A program made the translations under genes and the position numbers. From NCBI GenBank assembly GCA_002733205.1, contig NVUW01000007.1, positions 118,030-182,029 on the forward strand: a DNA stretch of 64,000 nt, read 5' to 3'. This DNA is from Thalassobium sp. Its GTDB lineage: Bacteria > Pseudomonadota > Gammaproteobacteria > Pseudomonadales > Oceanobacteraceae. Numbering within the stretch: the stretch's first letter is position 1; the number at the start of each line of letters is the position of its first letter. The notes beneath the pieces are model-generated. The model was given only the letters and a program-made list of their open reading frames with translations, did not search any database and was not told the origin of the DNA. Below, in pieces: positions 56,657 through 64,000 of this stretch.

Positions 56657-58207
56657 TTATACGCCGTCGGCTTGCGGATGCTGACGTGCAGAGCCGGTCA
56701 GCAACAAGTTCAGCGCATGAATGTAGGCTTTGGCAGACGCCACAACGATATCGGTATCGGCACCACTGCCATTCACAATACGGCCGCCCTTCTCAAGACG
56801 CACGGTTACCTCACCCTGAGAATCGGTTCCCTGAGTGATGGCATTAACTGAGTACAACAGCAAATTGGCACCGGAGTTGGCCACACCTTCAATGGCTTTC
56901 AGCGCGGCATCCACCGGGCCACTACCGTTGGCTTTAGAGCGCTGCTCTGTGCCGTTATGGCTGACCACCACTTCTGCGACCGGGGTTTCGCCGATGGCGG
57001 AATGACACTCCAACGCCACCAGCTTATAAGCTTCCGGTGCGGAGTTACTGATGGTTTCTGTCACCAGTGCCTGCAGATCTTCGTCGAAGATTTCGTGCTT
57101 TTTATCCGCCAGTTCTTTAAAGCGGGTAAAGGCTTCGTTCAGGGCCGCATCGGTATCAAAAGTTACGCCCAGCTCTTCCAGACGGCTGCGGAATGCAGCA
57201 CGGCCAGAATGCTTACCCATTACCATTTTATTGGCGCCCCAACCGACATCTTCGGCCTTCATGATTTCATAGGTTTCACGATGTTTAAGCACGCCGTCCT
57301 GGTGAATACCGGATTCATGCGCAAAGGCATTGGCGCCAACGATGGCTTTGTTCGGCTGTACCGGGAAACCAGTAATGGACGATACCAGACGCGACGTCGG
57401 TACAATTTGGGTAGTGTCGATATTGGTGCTGATATTGAACAGATCGTGACGGGTACGGGTGGCCATCACAATTTCTTCCAGTGCCGCATTACCGGCACGC
57501 TCACCCAAGCCGTTAATGGTGCATTCCACCTGACGGGCACCGTTGGCTACAGCAGCCAGCGAGTTGGCAACAGCCAAACCAAGGTCGTTATGACAATGCA
57601 CCGAGAAAATAGCTTTATCGGCGTTAGGAATACGTTCCAGCAGGGTTTTGATTTTGTAACCAAATTCTTCCGGAATGGCATAACCCACGGTATCCGGAAT
57701 ATTGATGGTACGCGCGCCGGCGTTAATCGCAGCTTCAATAATGCGGCACAGGAAATCGTTTTCAGAGCGGCCGGCGTCTTCGCAGGAGAACTCCACATCG
57801 TCAACAAAGCTGCGGGCTTTTTTCACGGCGTAAACCGCCTGCTCAACCACCTGATCGGGCTGCATACGCAGTTTGTACTGCATATGAATTGGCGAGGTAG
57901 CAATAAAGGTGTGAATACGCGCGCGCTCGGCTTTTTTCAGTGCTTCGGCGGCGTGTTCCAGATCGCGGTCAACCGCACGGGCCAGGCTACAGATAGTGCT
58001 CTCACGTACCGCTTCGGCAACGGCCTGAATCGCAGCAAAGTCGCCCGGAGATGCGGCGGCAAAGCCAGCTTCAATCACATCAACGCGCATTTTTTCCAGC
58101 GCTTTACCGATGCGGACCTTTTCTTCCTTGGTCATGGACGCGCCCGGGCTCTGCTCGCCGTCACGCATGGTGGTGTCAAAAATGACCAAACGGTCTTGCT
58201 GGCTCAT
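56657..58207 (-). CDS. leuA: 2-Isopropylmalate synthase
   Basis: The protein has 516 residues: an N-terminal TIM barrel (about 5-270) with [17 protein letters not shown] (metal and ketoacid site) and [14 protein letters not shown], and a C-terminal regulatory domain (about 395-500) that binds leucine. It condenses acetyl-CoA with 2-oxoisovalerate, the first step to leucine. GGAG lies about 8 bases before the ATG. The 74-base gap upstream shows no leader peptide or attenuator that I can see. holD, rimI and the COG3235 gene follow in the same transcript. Confidence 0.97.
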   Translation of the reverse strand: MSQQDRLVIFDTTMRDGEQSPGASMTKEEKVRIGKALEKMRVDVIEAGFAAASPGDFAAIQAVAEAVRESTICSLARAVDRDLEHAAEALKKAERARIHTFIATSPIHMQYKLRMQPDQVVEQAVYAVKKARSFVDDVEFSCEDAGRSENDFLCRIIEAAINAGARTINIPDTVGYAIPEEFGYKIKTLLERIPNADKAIFSVHCHNDLGLAVANSLAAVANGARQVECTINGLGERAGNAALEEIVMATRTRHDLFNISTNIDTTQIVPTSRLVSSITGFPVQPNKAIVGANAFAHESGIHQDGVLKHRETYEIMKAEDVGWGANKMVMGKHSGRAAFRSRLEELGVTFDTDAALNEAFTRFKELADKKHEIFDEDLQALVTETISNSAPEAYKLVALECHSAIGETPVAEVVVSHNGTEQRSKANGSGPVDAALKAIEGVANSGANLLLYSVNAITQGTDSQGEVTVRLEKGGRIVNGSGADTDIVVASAKAYIHALNLLLTGSARQHPQADGV

Positions 58208-58281
58208 GTGCTACTCCGCTGCCAATGAATCGAGCGCATAGTATACGCACGATCAGAGTGATTGGCAGCAGCCGTATGAGA

Positions 58282-60642
58282 TTAGCGGATAGGTGTCGCC
58301 GTGAGGTTAGTGGTCATATTCAGGTTCTGCATCACGATACCGGAGAATACGGTTTGTGGCAGAGCGACATCCGGATGCTTCAGCTGAACCTGGTCAATCT
58401 GAAGATCCTTAAAGGACACATTCCCCTGCACCGCGAAGCCCTGCGGACGCAAGGCCAGCTGAGCTGCGGTTGGGTTTGCAACGTAGGTATACGTGGTACG
58501 ACTAGCGTCGTCGTAGATCAGCTCATCGCCCTGATTGCCGAAAATGTTGTTATCGTCCTCACCCGTAAATTTTTTGGCAACCTTGGTTTCATAGACATCG
58601 ATCTTCAGATTCGCCTGGAAACCATAATCGTTGGTATCGGTTACGCCCAGACCATCACTGGTACTGTAAGAATCAAAAATAATCTGCGTGCCTGTACCAT
58701 TTACAGGATTACCACTGCCATCCAGGTCACGGTTGTTTTCCCAGGTCAGACGGTTACGGGCAATGGAGCCATCGCTGGTCGGACCTTCTGGTGCAAAAGC
58801 GGCTTTTAACGCAACCGTCATCCCTTCATTACCACGATCTTCCCAACGACCACCATTTGAGGCACAACTCGCTGCATCACCACTGGCACCAACACAGACG
58901 GCACCAGAACCGCCAGGATTAATAGTCAGAGATGAGCCTTTTTCAAACCGCTCAAGCTGAATACGGCCGAGACTGCGACCACTGTTTTTATCGCCCCAGC
59001 GCATATTATCAATATTCATGGTACTCCACTGCTCAGTGCGGTTCACGCTGAGGCCGGTATTGCTGACATCCACCTGAATACCGCGCAGGTGCATGTCGTA
59101 ATTCACCCCGGTGGCCCAGACGCCATTACCGTTTTCATCAATGGACAAACCAATATTGGTATCACTGAACAAATAATCGCCGTCAATCTGAATGCCGCCA
59201 CCACTGACACCGCCAGCGGTAATCAGCGTATAGCCGTCCAGATTGAAATCCATTGCCTGGAAAACTTCCAACGACAGCAACAACTCAGCGCCGCCCTGAA
59301 TCGGTGCCGTTTTGTTACCAACACGCAAACCATCAATGCTGTAGCTGCCCTGAACGCGATTCATGCCCATGGCAATCGCGGTTTTATCCGCGGTTCCGGC
59401 ATTGTTATCGTGATCAAATGAGCGTACATCCAGCGTCAGGTCTCCACGACCATAGCTTTCGATACCACTGACAACAACCATACGGCCATTATCAATATAG
59501 GCAGCTTCTGCATTCGCCAGATTCCATTCAACCGCAGCCGAAATACCGTCGCTGCTGCTATTCAAACCGGAATAAAAGCTGGTTGCATAAGGCTGAATCG
59601 CAACAGGCAGGTTGGCGTAAACCGGCTGACGAATACCCGGATAAAAAGCCATACGATTGCTATAGCCATTGCCATCTTTAAACAGAAAATCCAGCTGAAT
59701 AGCACCAACAGGATTGGAACTATCACCAATCAGAATTTGATTCGCATTAAAGGAACCATCTAACTGATCATAGCCCAGCAACAGATGATCAGACATCACA
59801 TCAAAAGTAAGGTTAGTAACATTCAGCGCGCCGCTGAAATTACCCATAAACAGTGAATTGCCATCATCGGTAAAACGTACATAGTTGGTTGGATCATCCA
59901 GAATACTTAACGATGCATTAAGACTGATACCTTCCGCACCATCACGTCCACCGGCAAAAATCTGAGCATCACCCGACAATGCCAGCTGTCCGGCCAAGGT
60001 GCCCAGGGACACGCCACCTAACTTCACGCCGCCAGTAGAGAAGGAGTAACTGAATTCATCCAGATCAAAATTCAATCCTGTCCGGGAGCCATCAACCGCT
60101 TCACCGATGGCCAGGCGGGTAATATTAGCGTTGTAGCCGATATCATCAAAACTCACCGAGCTGCCATTGGTTGTCCAGATCAGTTCTGCATCACTGATTG
60201 ATGTCTGGAAGCTCCCTTCAAGAAAATTATCAAGCGAGCTACTGGCACCAACCTTAATCAGATTGGTGCCGCTGTAATTCAGACGGAACTGACCAAAGCT
60301 CGCTGCTGAGTCATTGATACGGATCGCACCAATAGCCAAAGAGGTTGGATAAACCTCACTGTTAATTTGTAAGGATCCATCTGCAAGCACATCAACAACC
60401 TGCTTGCTGGACGAAGGCAGTGATATATCAGCCTGACTACCCCGTTCGATATTCTGTAGCTGCAGTCTGTTGGCATCCTCTGTATAGGTAATGTCGCCGA
60501 CCGTCAGATGGCTGGAAGTTTCTAACGTAATGCCCGCCTGTGCATTAACTGTCTGCAGTTCCTGGTCCGCCATCGGCACCAGGCCAGCATTCAGCAATGA
60601 AGGCGCTGCAACCAAACTGCTTATTATTATTTTTTTCATCAT
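58282..60642 (-). CDS. Large exported protein with post-signal motif P-M-A-D-Q-E-L (gene 4 of the operon)
   Basis: The protein has 786 residues, with a signal peptide (about 1-19, MKKIIISSLVAAPSLLNA) followed at once by LVPMADQELQTVNAQAGITLE. The rest is Gly/Asn/Asp/Ser-rich and beta-strand-like, without membrane helices except the signal; it has two cysteines close together (AVCVG, ASCAS). Other genes of the operon start with the same short motif. I do not recognise a characterised family, though similar N-termini occur in exported gammaproteobacterial proteins annotated as DUF6160 or Fil-type. The ATG overlaps the previous stop by 4 bases. Possible role: a cell-surface or filament component. 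Confidence 0.75.
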   Translation of the reverse strand: MMKKIIISSLVAAPSLLNAGLVPMADQELQTVNAQAGITLETSSHLTVGDITYTEDANRLQLQNIERGSQADISLPSSSKQVVDVLADGSLQINSEVYPTSLAIGAIRINDSAASFGQFRLNYSGTNLIKVGASSSLDNFLEGSFQTSISDAELIWTTNGSSVSFDDIGYNANITRLAIGEAVDGSRTGLNFDLDEFSYSFSTGGVKLGGVSLGTLAGQLALSGDAQIFAGGRDGAEGISLNASLSILDDPTNYVRFTDDGNSLFMGNFSGALNVTNLTFDVMSDHLLLGYDQLDGSFNANQILIGDSSNPVGAIQLDFLFKDGNGYSNRMAFYPGIRQPVYANLPVAIQPYATSFYSGLNSSSDGISAAVEWNLANAEAAYIDNGRMVVVSGIESYGRGDLTLDVRSFDHDNNAGTADKTAIAMGMNRVQGSYSIDGLRVGNKTAPIQGGAELLLSLEVFQAMDFNLDGYTLITAGGVSGGGIQIDGDYLFSDTNIGLSIDENGNGVWATGVNYDMHLRGIQVDVSNTGLSVNRTEQWSTMNIDNMRWGDKNSGRSLGRIQLERFEKGSSLTINPGGSGAVCVGASGDAASCASNGGRWEDRGNEGMTVALKAAFAPEGPTSDGSIARNRLTWENNRDLDGSGNPVNGTGTQIIFDSYSTSDGLGVTDTNDYGFQANLKIDVYETKVAKKFTGEDDNNIFGNQGDELIYDDASRTTYTYVANPTAAQLALRPQGFAVQGNVSFKDLQIDQVQLKHPDVALPQTVFSGIVMQNLNMTTNLTATPIR

Positions 60643-61202
60643 GGCGCCCCGGTTGGGAAAATCAGCAGGTTCCCCTGCAAATTGGCTTTGCCGTTGATAT
60701 TGACTGTCATAATATCGGTTTGCATAAAACCAGTATCCGTCGGCCGGGCACTGTTACTGTTGGCAATGGTGAATGAGGCATCTTCATAATTCAGGTTATT
60801 GGGTAAACCGATTTCAAAAACATCACTATTAAAGGCCGCACCATCGCCATCAAAATCTGAATTAATCTTTCGGGTTCGCAGGGTTAATCCTTCAAAAGAA
60901 AAGCGTCCACGAATATTATCCAGAACCAACCAACCACCGCCAGCACCTGAGTTGACGGCAATACGTCCACCACAGCGTTTATCGGTTGAGGCTGTTGTAC
61001 AACTGGTTTGCCAGCTATAGCCATTGGCCGACGGACCATCAACGTTCAGTGGACCACCGTTTTCGTTAATGGTGATATCACCAGACAGGTATACCCCTCC
61101 CTGGCCGGATACAGCACTTAAGTCTTCAGCACTTAAAGGCTCCAATGCGAAGCCATAAGTTGGCATAAAGGAAGCAAAGATGATCAGTAAGCGTTTCATC
61201 AT
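60639..61202 (-). CDS. Small exported protein with the same post-signal motif (gene 3 of the operon)
   Basis: The protein has 187 residues: a signal peptide (about 1-19, ending YGFA) then LEPLSAEDLSAVSGQGGVYLSGD, the same motif as its neighbours. The mature part has a cysteine pair (SCTT, KRCGGR) and is Gly/Asn-rich. It overlaps gene 4 by 4 bases and gene 2 by 4 bases, so the genes are translationally coupled. Function unknown; it is the smallest of the set. Confidence 0.72.
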   Translation of the reverse strand: MMKRLLIIFASFMPTYGFALEPLSAEDLSAVSGQGGVYLSGDITINENGGPLNVDGPSANGYSWQTSCTTASTDKRCGGRIAVNSGAGGGWLVLDNIRGRFSFEGLTLRTRKINSDFDGDGAAFNSDVFEIGLPNNLNYEDASFTIANSNSARPTDTGFMQTDIMTVNINGKANLQGNLLIFPTGAP

Positions 61203-62275
61203 AAGTCTCTGCTCGTTGCCCGCAGATACTGAATCTGCATATTGGAAATGGTGGCACTACCGAAGTCTGAGCCACCCACAGATAACTTCCCAATATGAAT
61301 ATCAGCACGAGGGCCGTTGTTATAAAAATCAGAGTAACCCGCACTCCCCAGAGAACAGCCACCAGAAGAATTCAAGTCAGCACAGGCACTATTCAGACGG
61401 CCAACTTCAATGGTGAAGTTACCACTCGAATCTACCTCAAAAGTCACCGGCTGCTTCTCCCCCCAGCCCAACTCGTTCTCAAGCACGAAGTTCTGAAAGC
61501 GAACATCTTGGCCACAATTATTGCCTGCCGAATCACAGGCATAAAACGTCAGGTCGCTGGCAAAGACTTTTAATGCCAGGTTGCCAACCATCTCGTTATT
61601 TTCACCCCACAGACGGATATAACTGCCATCGATAGCAACCCCCTGGGCATGTCCTTCGAGCGACTGAGCCTGAGAACCTGCAACATTTAAGTCATAACGA
61701 ATACCGAAGTCAGCACGCTCTGCCGCTCTGCTGTTTAATACGGACGTGTCGATGCCGGTAACACGATCAACACGCTGGCCCGTTGACTGCTGCTGATTAG
61801 GGAAGCGTCTTTCTGTCCTGTTCTCTGTCGCCAAAACAAGCATGCTATCCGTGCCTGACAACAAACCTGTATTTCGTTGCGGTGCGCTGTATTCAAATAC
61901 CGCCTTGTCGGCAATACCTATCGTATCTCCATCCACCAGTTCCAGATTGTAGGGATAGAGCAGACGACCAAGATTAACCGGATTGCCAATAACATTGGAC
62001 CCACGGTTACTGTTCGCGCCAGCGACATAAAACTGAGAAACACTCAGGACGACATCCTGACCATTTTTATTTTTAATACCGCTGATATCCAGCCGGTTAC
62101 CATTGGCGACATCAGTACCCGCTTCAAAAGCGAAATCCTCAAGAATAAAGCCGATACCCTCGCCGTCAACATCTCCCAACTCCTGATCATCCAAGCCGAT
62201 AAGTTCTGCTTTAACCTGAACGACTACAGATAAAAGAGCTGCGCTTAACATTCCATAGCGAAGATTCTTAGTCAT
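61199..62275 (-). CDS. Exported protein with the same post-signal motif (gene 2 of the operon)
   Basis: From the ATG at 62275 the protein has 358 residues: a signal peptide (MTKNLRYGMLSAALLSVVVQVKA) then ELIGLDDQELGDVDGEGIGFIL. The longer frame starting at 62353 is rejected because the ATG at 62275 overlaps the end of gene 1 (ATGACTAA) and begins the signal peptide. The mature part has cysteines in YACDSAGNNCGQD and SACADLNSSGGCSLG. It is beta-rich by appearance. Function unknown. Confidence 0.73.
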   Translation of the reverse strand: MTKNLRYGMLSAALLSVVVQVKAELIGLDDQELGDVDGEGIGFILEDFAFEAGTDVANGNRLDISGIKNKNGQDVVLSVSQFYVAGANSNRGSNVIGNPVNLGRLLYPYNLELVDGDTIGIADKAVFEYSAPQRNTGLLSGTDSMLVLATENRTERRFPNQQQSTGQRVDRVTGIDTSVLNSRAAERADFGIRYDLNVAGSQAQSLEGHAQGVAIDGSYIRLWGENNEMVGNLALKVFASDLTFYACDSAGNNCGQDVRFQNFVLENELGWGEKQPVTFEVDSSGNFTIEVGRLNSACADLNSSGGCSLGSAGYSDFYNNGPRADIHIGKLSVGGSDFGSATISNMQIQYLRATSRDL

Positions 62276-63242
62276 AGTAAGGATCCAGAAATTTGGTACG
62301 AATACGTTCAATGCCATTAAAGGACTGTTCAAAGTCGACCGTAATACCACCATTTGGGATATTCATAAAAGCGCCAGAAACAGTGGGGGTTCCGGCACCA
62401 TTATCAATCCAATTAATTGACTTTGTCTGAAATGAAATAAACATTCCTGACGCGGCATTGTTACCTGATCCTATGTCCAGTGTACGAAAGTTACTCAAAG
62501 GGAAACAGGTTGCGATACCTAGTACGGCACAGTTCCCAGAAGAAAATAAACTAAGCAAACCTCCCGTCCAGCCACTACAGTTCCCACCTCCAGATGGACA
62601 CCCTAAAGTGTCACCATTCTTCACACCAATCCACTGAGCGCGAACAGCATCAGGATCACCCGAAGCGGTAACAAGCTCTGCTGCAGCTTCTAATTCGGTA
62701 CTATCATTAACACCTGCAAACCATAAAAGAAGTTGCTGACCAGCGTTCGCCTGATCGATAATCGGAGCAGCAGTACCGGCAACTTTTACCTCAATATTCC
62801 CGGTAAGATACTCAATATTTCCACTGAGTTTCCCTAATGCAGAGCCAAAGCCTAAACGAATACCAACTAACTCTTCCTTGCCATTAACATCTTCAAAAGC
62901 TAATTCGAAAAAAGGATCTGTGATGTGGAATGGATTAAGCGTACCGTCAGAGTTTACGCTACCAAGAGCAAAATCATTAATTCTGATATCACTGCTTCCT
63001 GCAGCCTCACCCGCACGGTCATATCGACCAAGTTCCACAAGGTCAGAGTTCATGGATATGTCAATGTCCATACCAAAAGTGAACTTCGTAAAGTCAACAG
63101 AACCTGACGTATCACGATCAATCTGAAAAAAAGCCTGTCCTGTCTGGACGCCTAATTCTTCGTCAGTCATGGGTTGCATTGCTGCCAGTGCGACAGCTGG
63201 CATAGATACGATAAGGACAAGCGTGAAGATTATTTTTATCAC
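62268..63242 (-). CDS. Exported protein with the same post-signal motif (gene 1 of the operon)
   Basis: The protein has 324 residues from a GTG at 63242 with AAGGTG about 7 bases upstream; the signal is about 1-21 (MIKIIFTLVLIVSMPAVALAA), followed by MQPMTDEELGVQTGQAFFQID. It contains DRDTSGSVDFTKF, an EF-hand-like stretch, and a cysteine-bearing loop (LGCPSGGGNCSGW; GNCAVLGIATC). The gene looks more AT-rich than its neighbours. It is first in a four-gene operon with 8- and 4-base overlaps. Function unknown. Confidence 0.73.
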   Translation of the reverse strand: MIKIIFTLVLIVSMPAVALAAMQPMTDEELGVQTGQAFFQIDRDTSGSVDFTKFTFGMDIDISMNSDLVELGRYDRAGEAAGSSDIRINDFALGSVNSDGTLNPFHITDPFFELAFEDVNGKEELVGIRLGFGSALGKLSGNIEYLTGNIEVKVAGTAAPIIDQANAGQQLLLWFAGVNDSTELEAAAELVTASGDPDAVRAQWIGVKNGDTLGCPSGGGNCSGWTGGLLSLFSSGNCAVLGIATCFPLSNFRTLDIGSGNNAASGMFISFQTKSINWIDNGAGTPTVSGAFMNIPNGGITVDFEQSFNGIERIRTKFLDPYYD

Positions 63243-64000
63243 TTGGCACCTTGGTACAATAAAGCGAGCACGGAGAAGATTACTATTAATGACTGTAATA
63301 CAGGTGGAGAGTAACCGTGGTGATCGCTTGTTTATGTTTTTTATAATTTGTTAACTTAGGTTACAGGCTGCCAGAAAAGCATCAATCAATATTAGAAGTA
63401 CGTCCGTACCCTTTACACAAATAAATAAGACCTTAGTTTTGTTTTATTGAAAGAATCCCGCTGACACTCTCCATTTGCGCACCCACGTCCAGCTTTTGTC
63501 TTAACCAAAAAAAGTTATCCCACTGGACAGACATATCCAATAATTGCGGACCTAAAACAAAAATCTATCACCAGCTTCGATGTTGAAGAGCCGTTAAAAG
63601 AGCTGGAAAATAGACAGCGCTGCAGATTCAGCACTCGTTGGCCGAGGCAGTACACTTCAAACAGATAGATGGCAGATCAGAGCAAACGTGATGGCGACTG
63701 TTGCCCTGCAGAACTCAATAAACACAGTGTTGTATTTATCCCAGACGCCTTGATTCAATCCCGCAGGGCCTTGGCTTACATCTAACCCCTGCAGCTGAGC
63801 TACAGAGGCTTGGAGTAAGTACCTGGTTGGCGAAGTTAACACCTTTATGGCTGTGGCCTGTACAGCAGGGTGGTCATCGAAGAGCCATTAAGTTATTGCA
63901 GGTATTTTATTCAGACAAAGACTGAACGGCAGGATGCTGTTCAGCACAGCGGAGCTGCCTGAAGGGTTGGCACAGGGAAGTGCCCACATGAAAAAACCCC
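63243..64000. other. 758-bp region without a supportable gene
   Basis: The part next to the operon must carry its promoter and holds a small palindrome GTACG-TC-CGTAC (63398-63409). The rest shows only short frames, none with a family I recognise or a convincing ribosome site. A segment resembling a tRNA D-arm on the minus strand (about 63781-63809) does not extend into a tRNA. The last bases (AAAAAACCCC) may be the left arm of a terminator that continues past the window. Confidence 0.5.

Noticed and set aside
56957..58228. A 423-codon open frame on the plus strand opposite leuA
   Set aside because: It is an exact antisense shadow of a well-supported leuA; the composition follows the codon bias of leuA and no family is recognisable.
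63781..63809. tRNA-like D-arm (CTGTAGCTCAGCTG on the minus strand)
   Set aside because: No matching acceptor stem, anticodon arm or T-loop follows, so it is not a tRNA gene and only a weak candidate for a remnant.
63657..63842. 61-codon frame on the minus strand in the terminal gap
   Set aside because: No ribosome site, no recognised similarity, and the surrounding region has many short frames; chance is sufficient.

Overview
The window reads as the chromosome of a Gram-negative gammaproteobacterium, probably a marine relative of Pseudomonas in or near the Oceanospirillales. That placement is an inference from gene order and content. Supporting points are the Pseudomonas-like order ybgI-degS/algW-hisCDG-murA-ibaG-mla-CaCA-kdsD-lpt-rpoN-hpf-ptsN-rapZ-npr, then yhdP-rng-maf-mreDCB divergent from gatCAB, sspBA with a cytochrome bc1 operon and rpsI-rplM, and leuA-holD-rimI. 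I saw no rRNA, tRNA, CRISPR array, prophage or complete insertion sequence.

Layout. 1-5.2 kb: a Baeyer-Villiger-type monooxygenase cut by the left edge, divergent from a TetR-type regulator across a paired operator; then Nif3/YbgI, a DegS/AlgW periplasmic protease and an exported catalase-like lipoprotein. 5.2-13.1 kb (minus): an operon-like run mlaFEDCB-ibaG-murA-hisG-hisD-hisC, joining outer-membrane lipid asymmetry, peptidoglycan precursor and histidine synthesis. 13.2-22.7 kb (plus): a CaCA exchanger, kdsD, lptCAB, rpoN, hpf, the nitrogen PTS (ptsN, npr) with rapZ, then mgtE and darP; kdsC is missing from its usual place. 22.7-32.2 kb (minus): nitrilase, yhdP, rng, maf, mreDCB. 32.3-35.6 kb (plus): gatCAB. 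35.7-38.8 kb: an SRPBCC protein, an orphan BMP-family binding protein with a RutR-like box on its promoter, and sspBA. 38.9-42.5 kb (minus): petABC and rplM-rpsI.

From 42.7 kb accessory genes dominate. A hybrid histidine kinase and a NarL-type regulator diverge, across a 545-bp gene-free region, from two large exported proteins (46.1-51.0 kb). These are built from three copies of one GLUG-type module plus calcium-binding repeats and end in GlyGly-CTERM-like tails. Next come prfC, a RegB/RegA-type redox two-component pair, and a leuA-holD-rimI-COG3235 operon. From 58.3 to 63.2 kb lies a tightly overlapping four-gene operon of exported proteins that share only a short motif just after the signal peptide. 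The last 0.76 kb holds no gene I can support.

The best candidates for poorly described biology are the 58.3-63.2 kb exported-protein operon and the 43-51 kb two-component/GLUG-protein region. Smaller leads are the RutR-like box on the BMP gene, a PVWY in place of PEWY in cytochrome b, the absent kdsC, a possibly leaderless regB mRNA and the divergent HolD.
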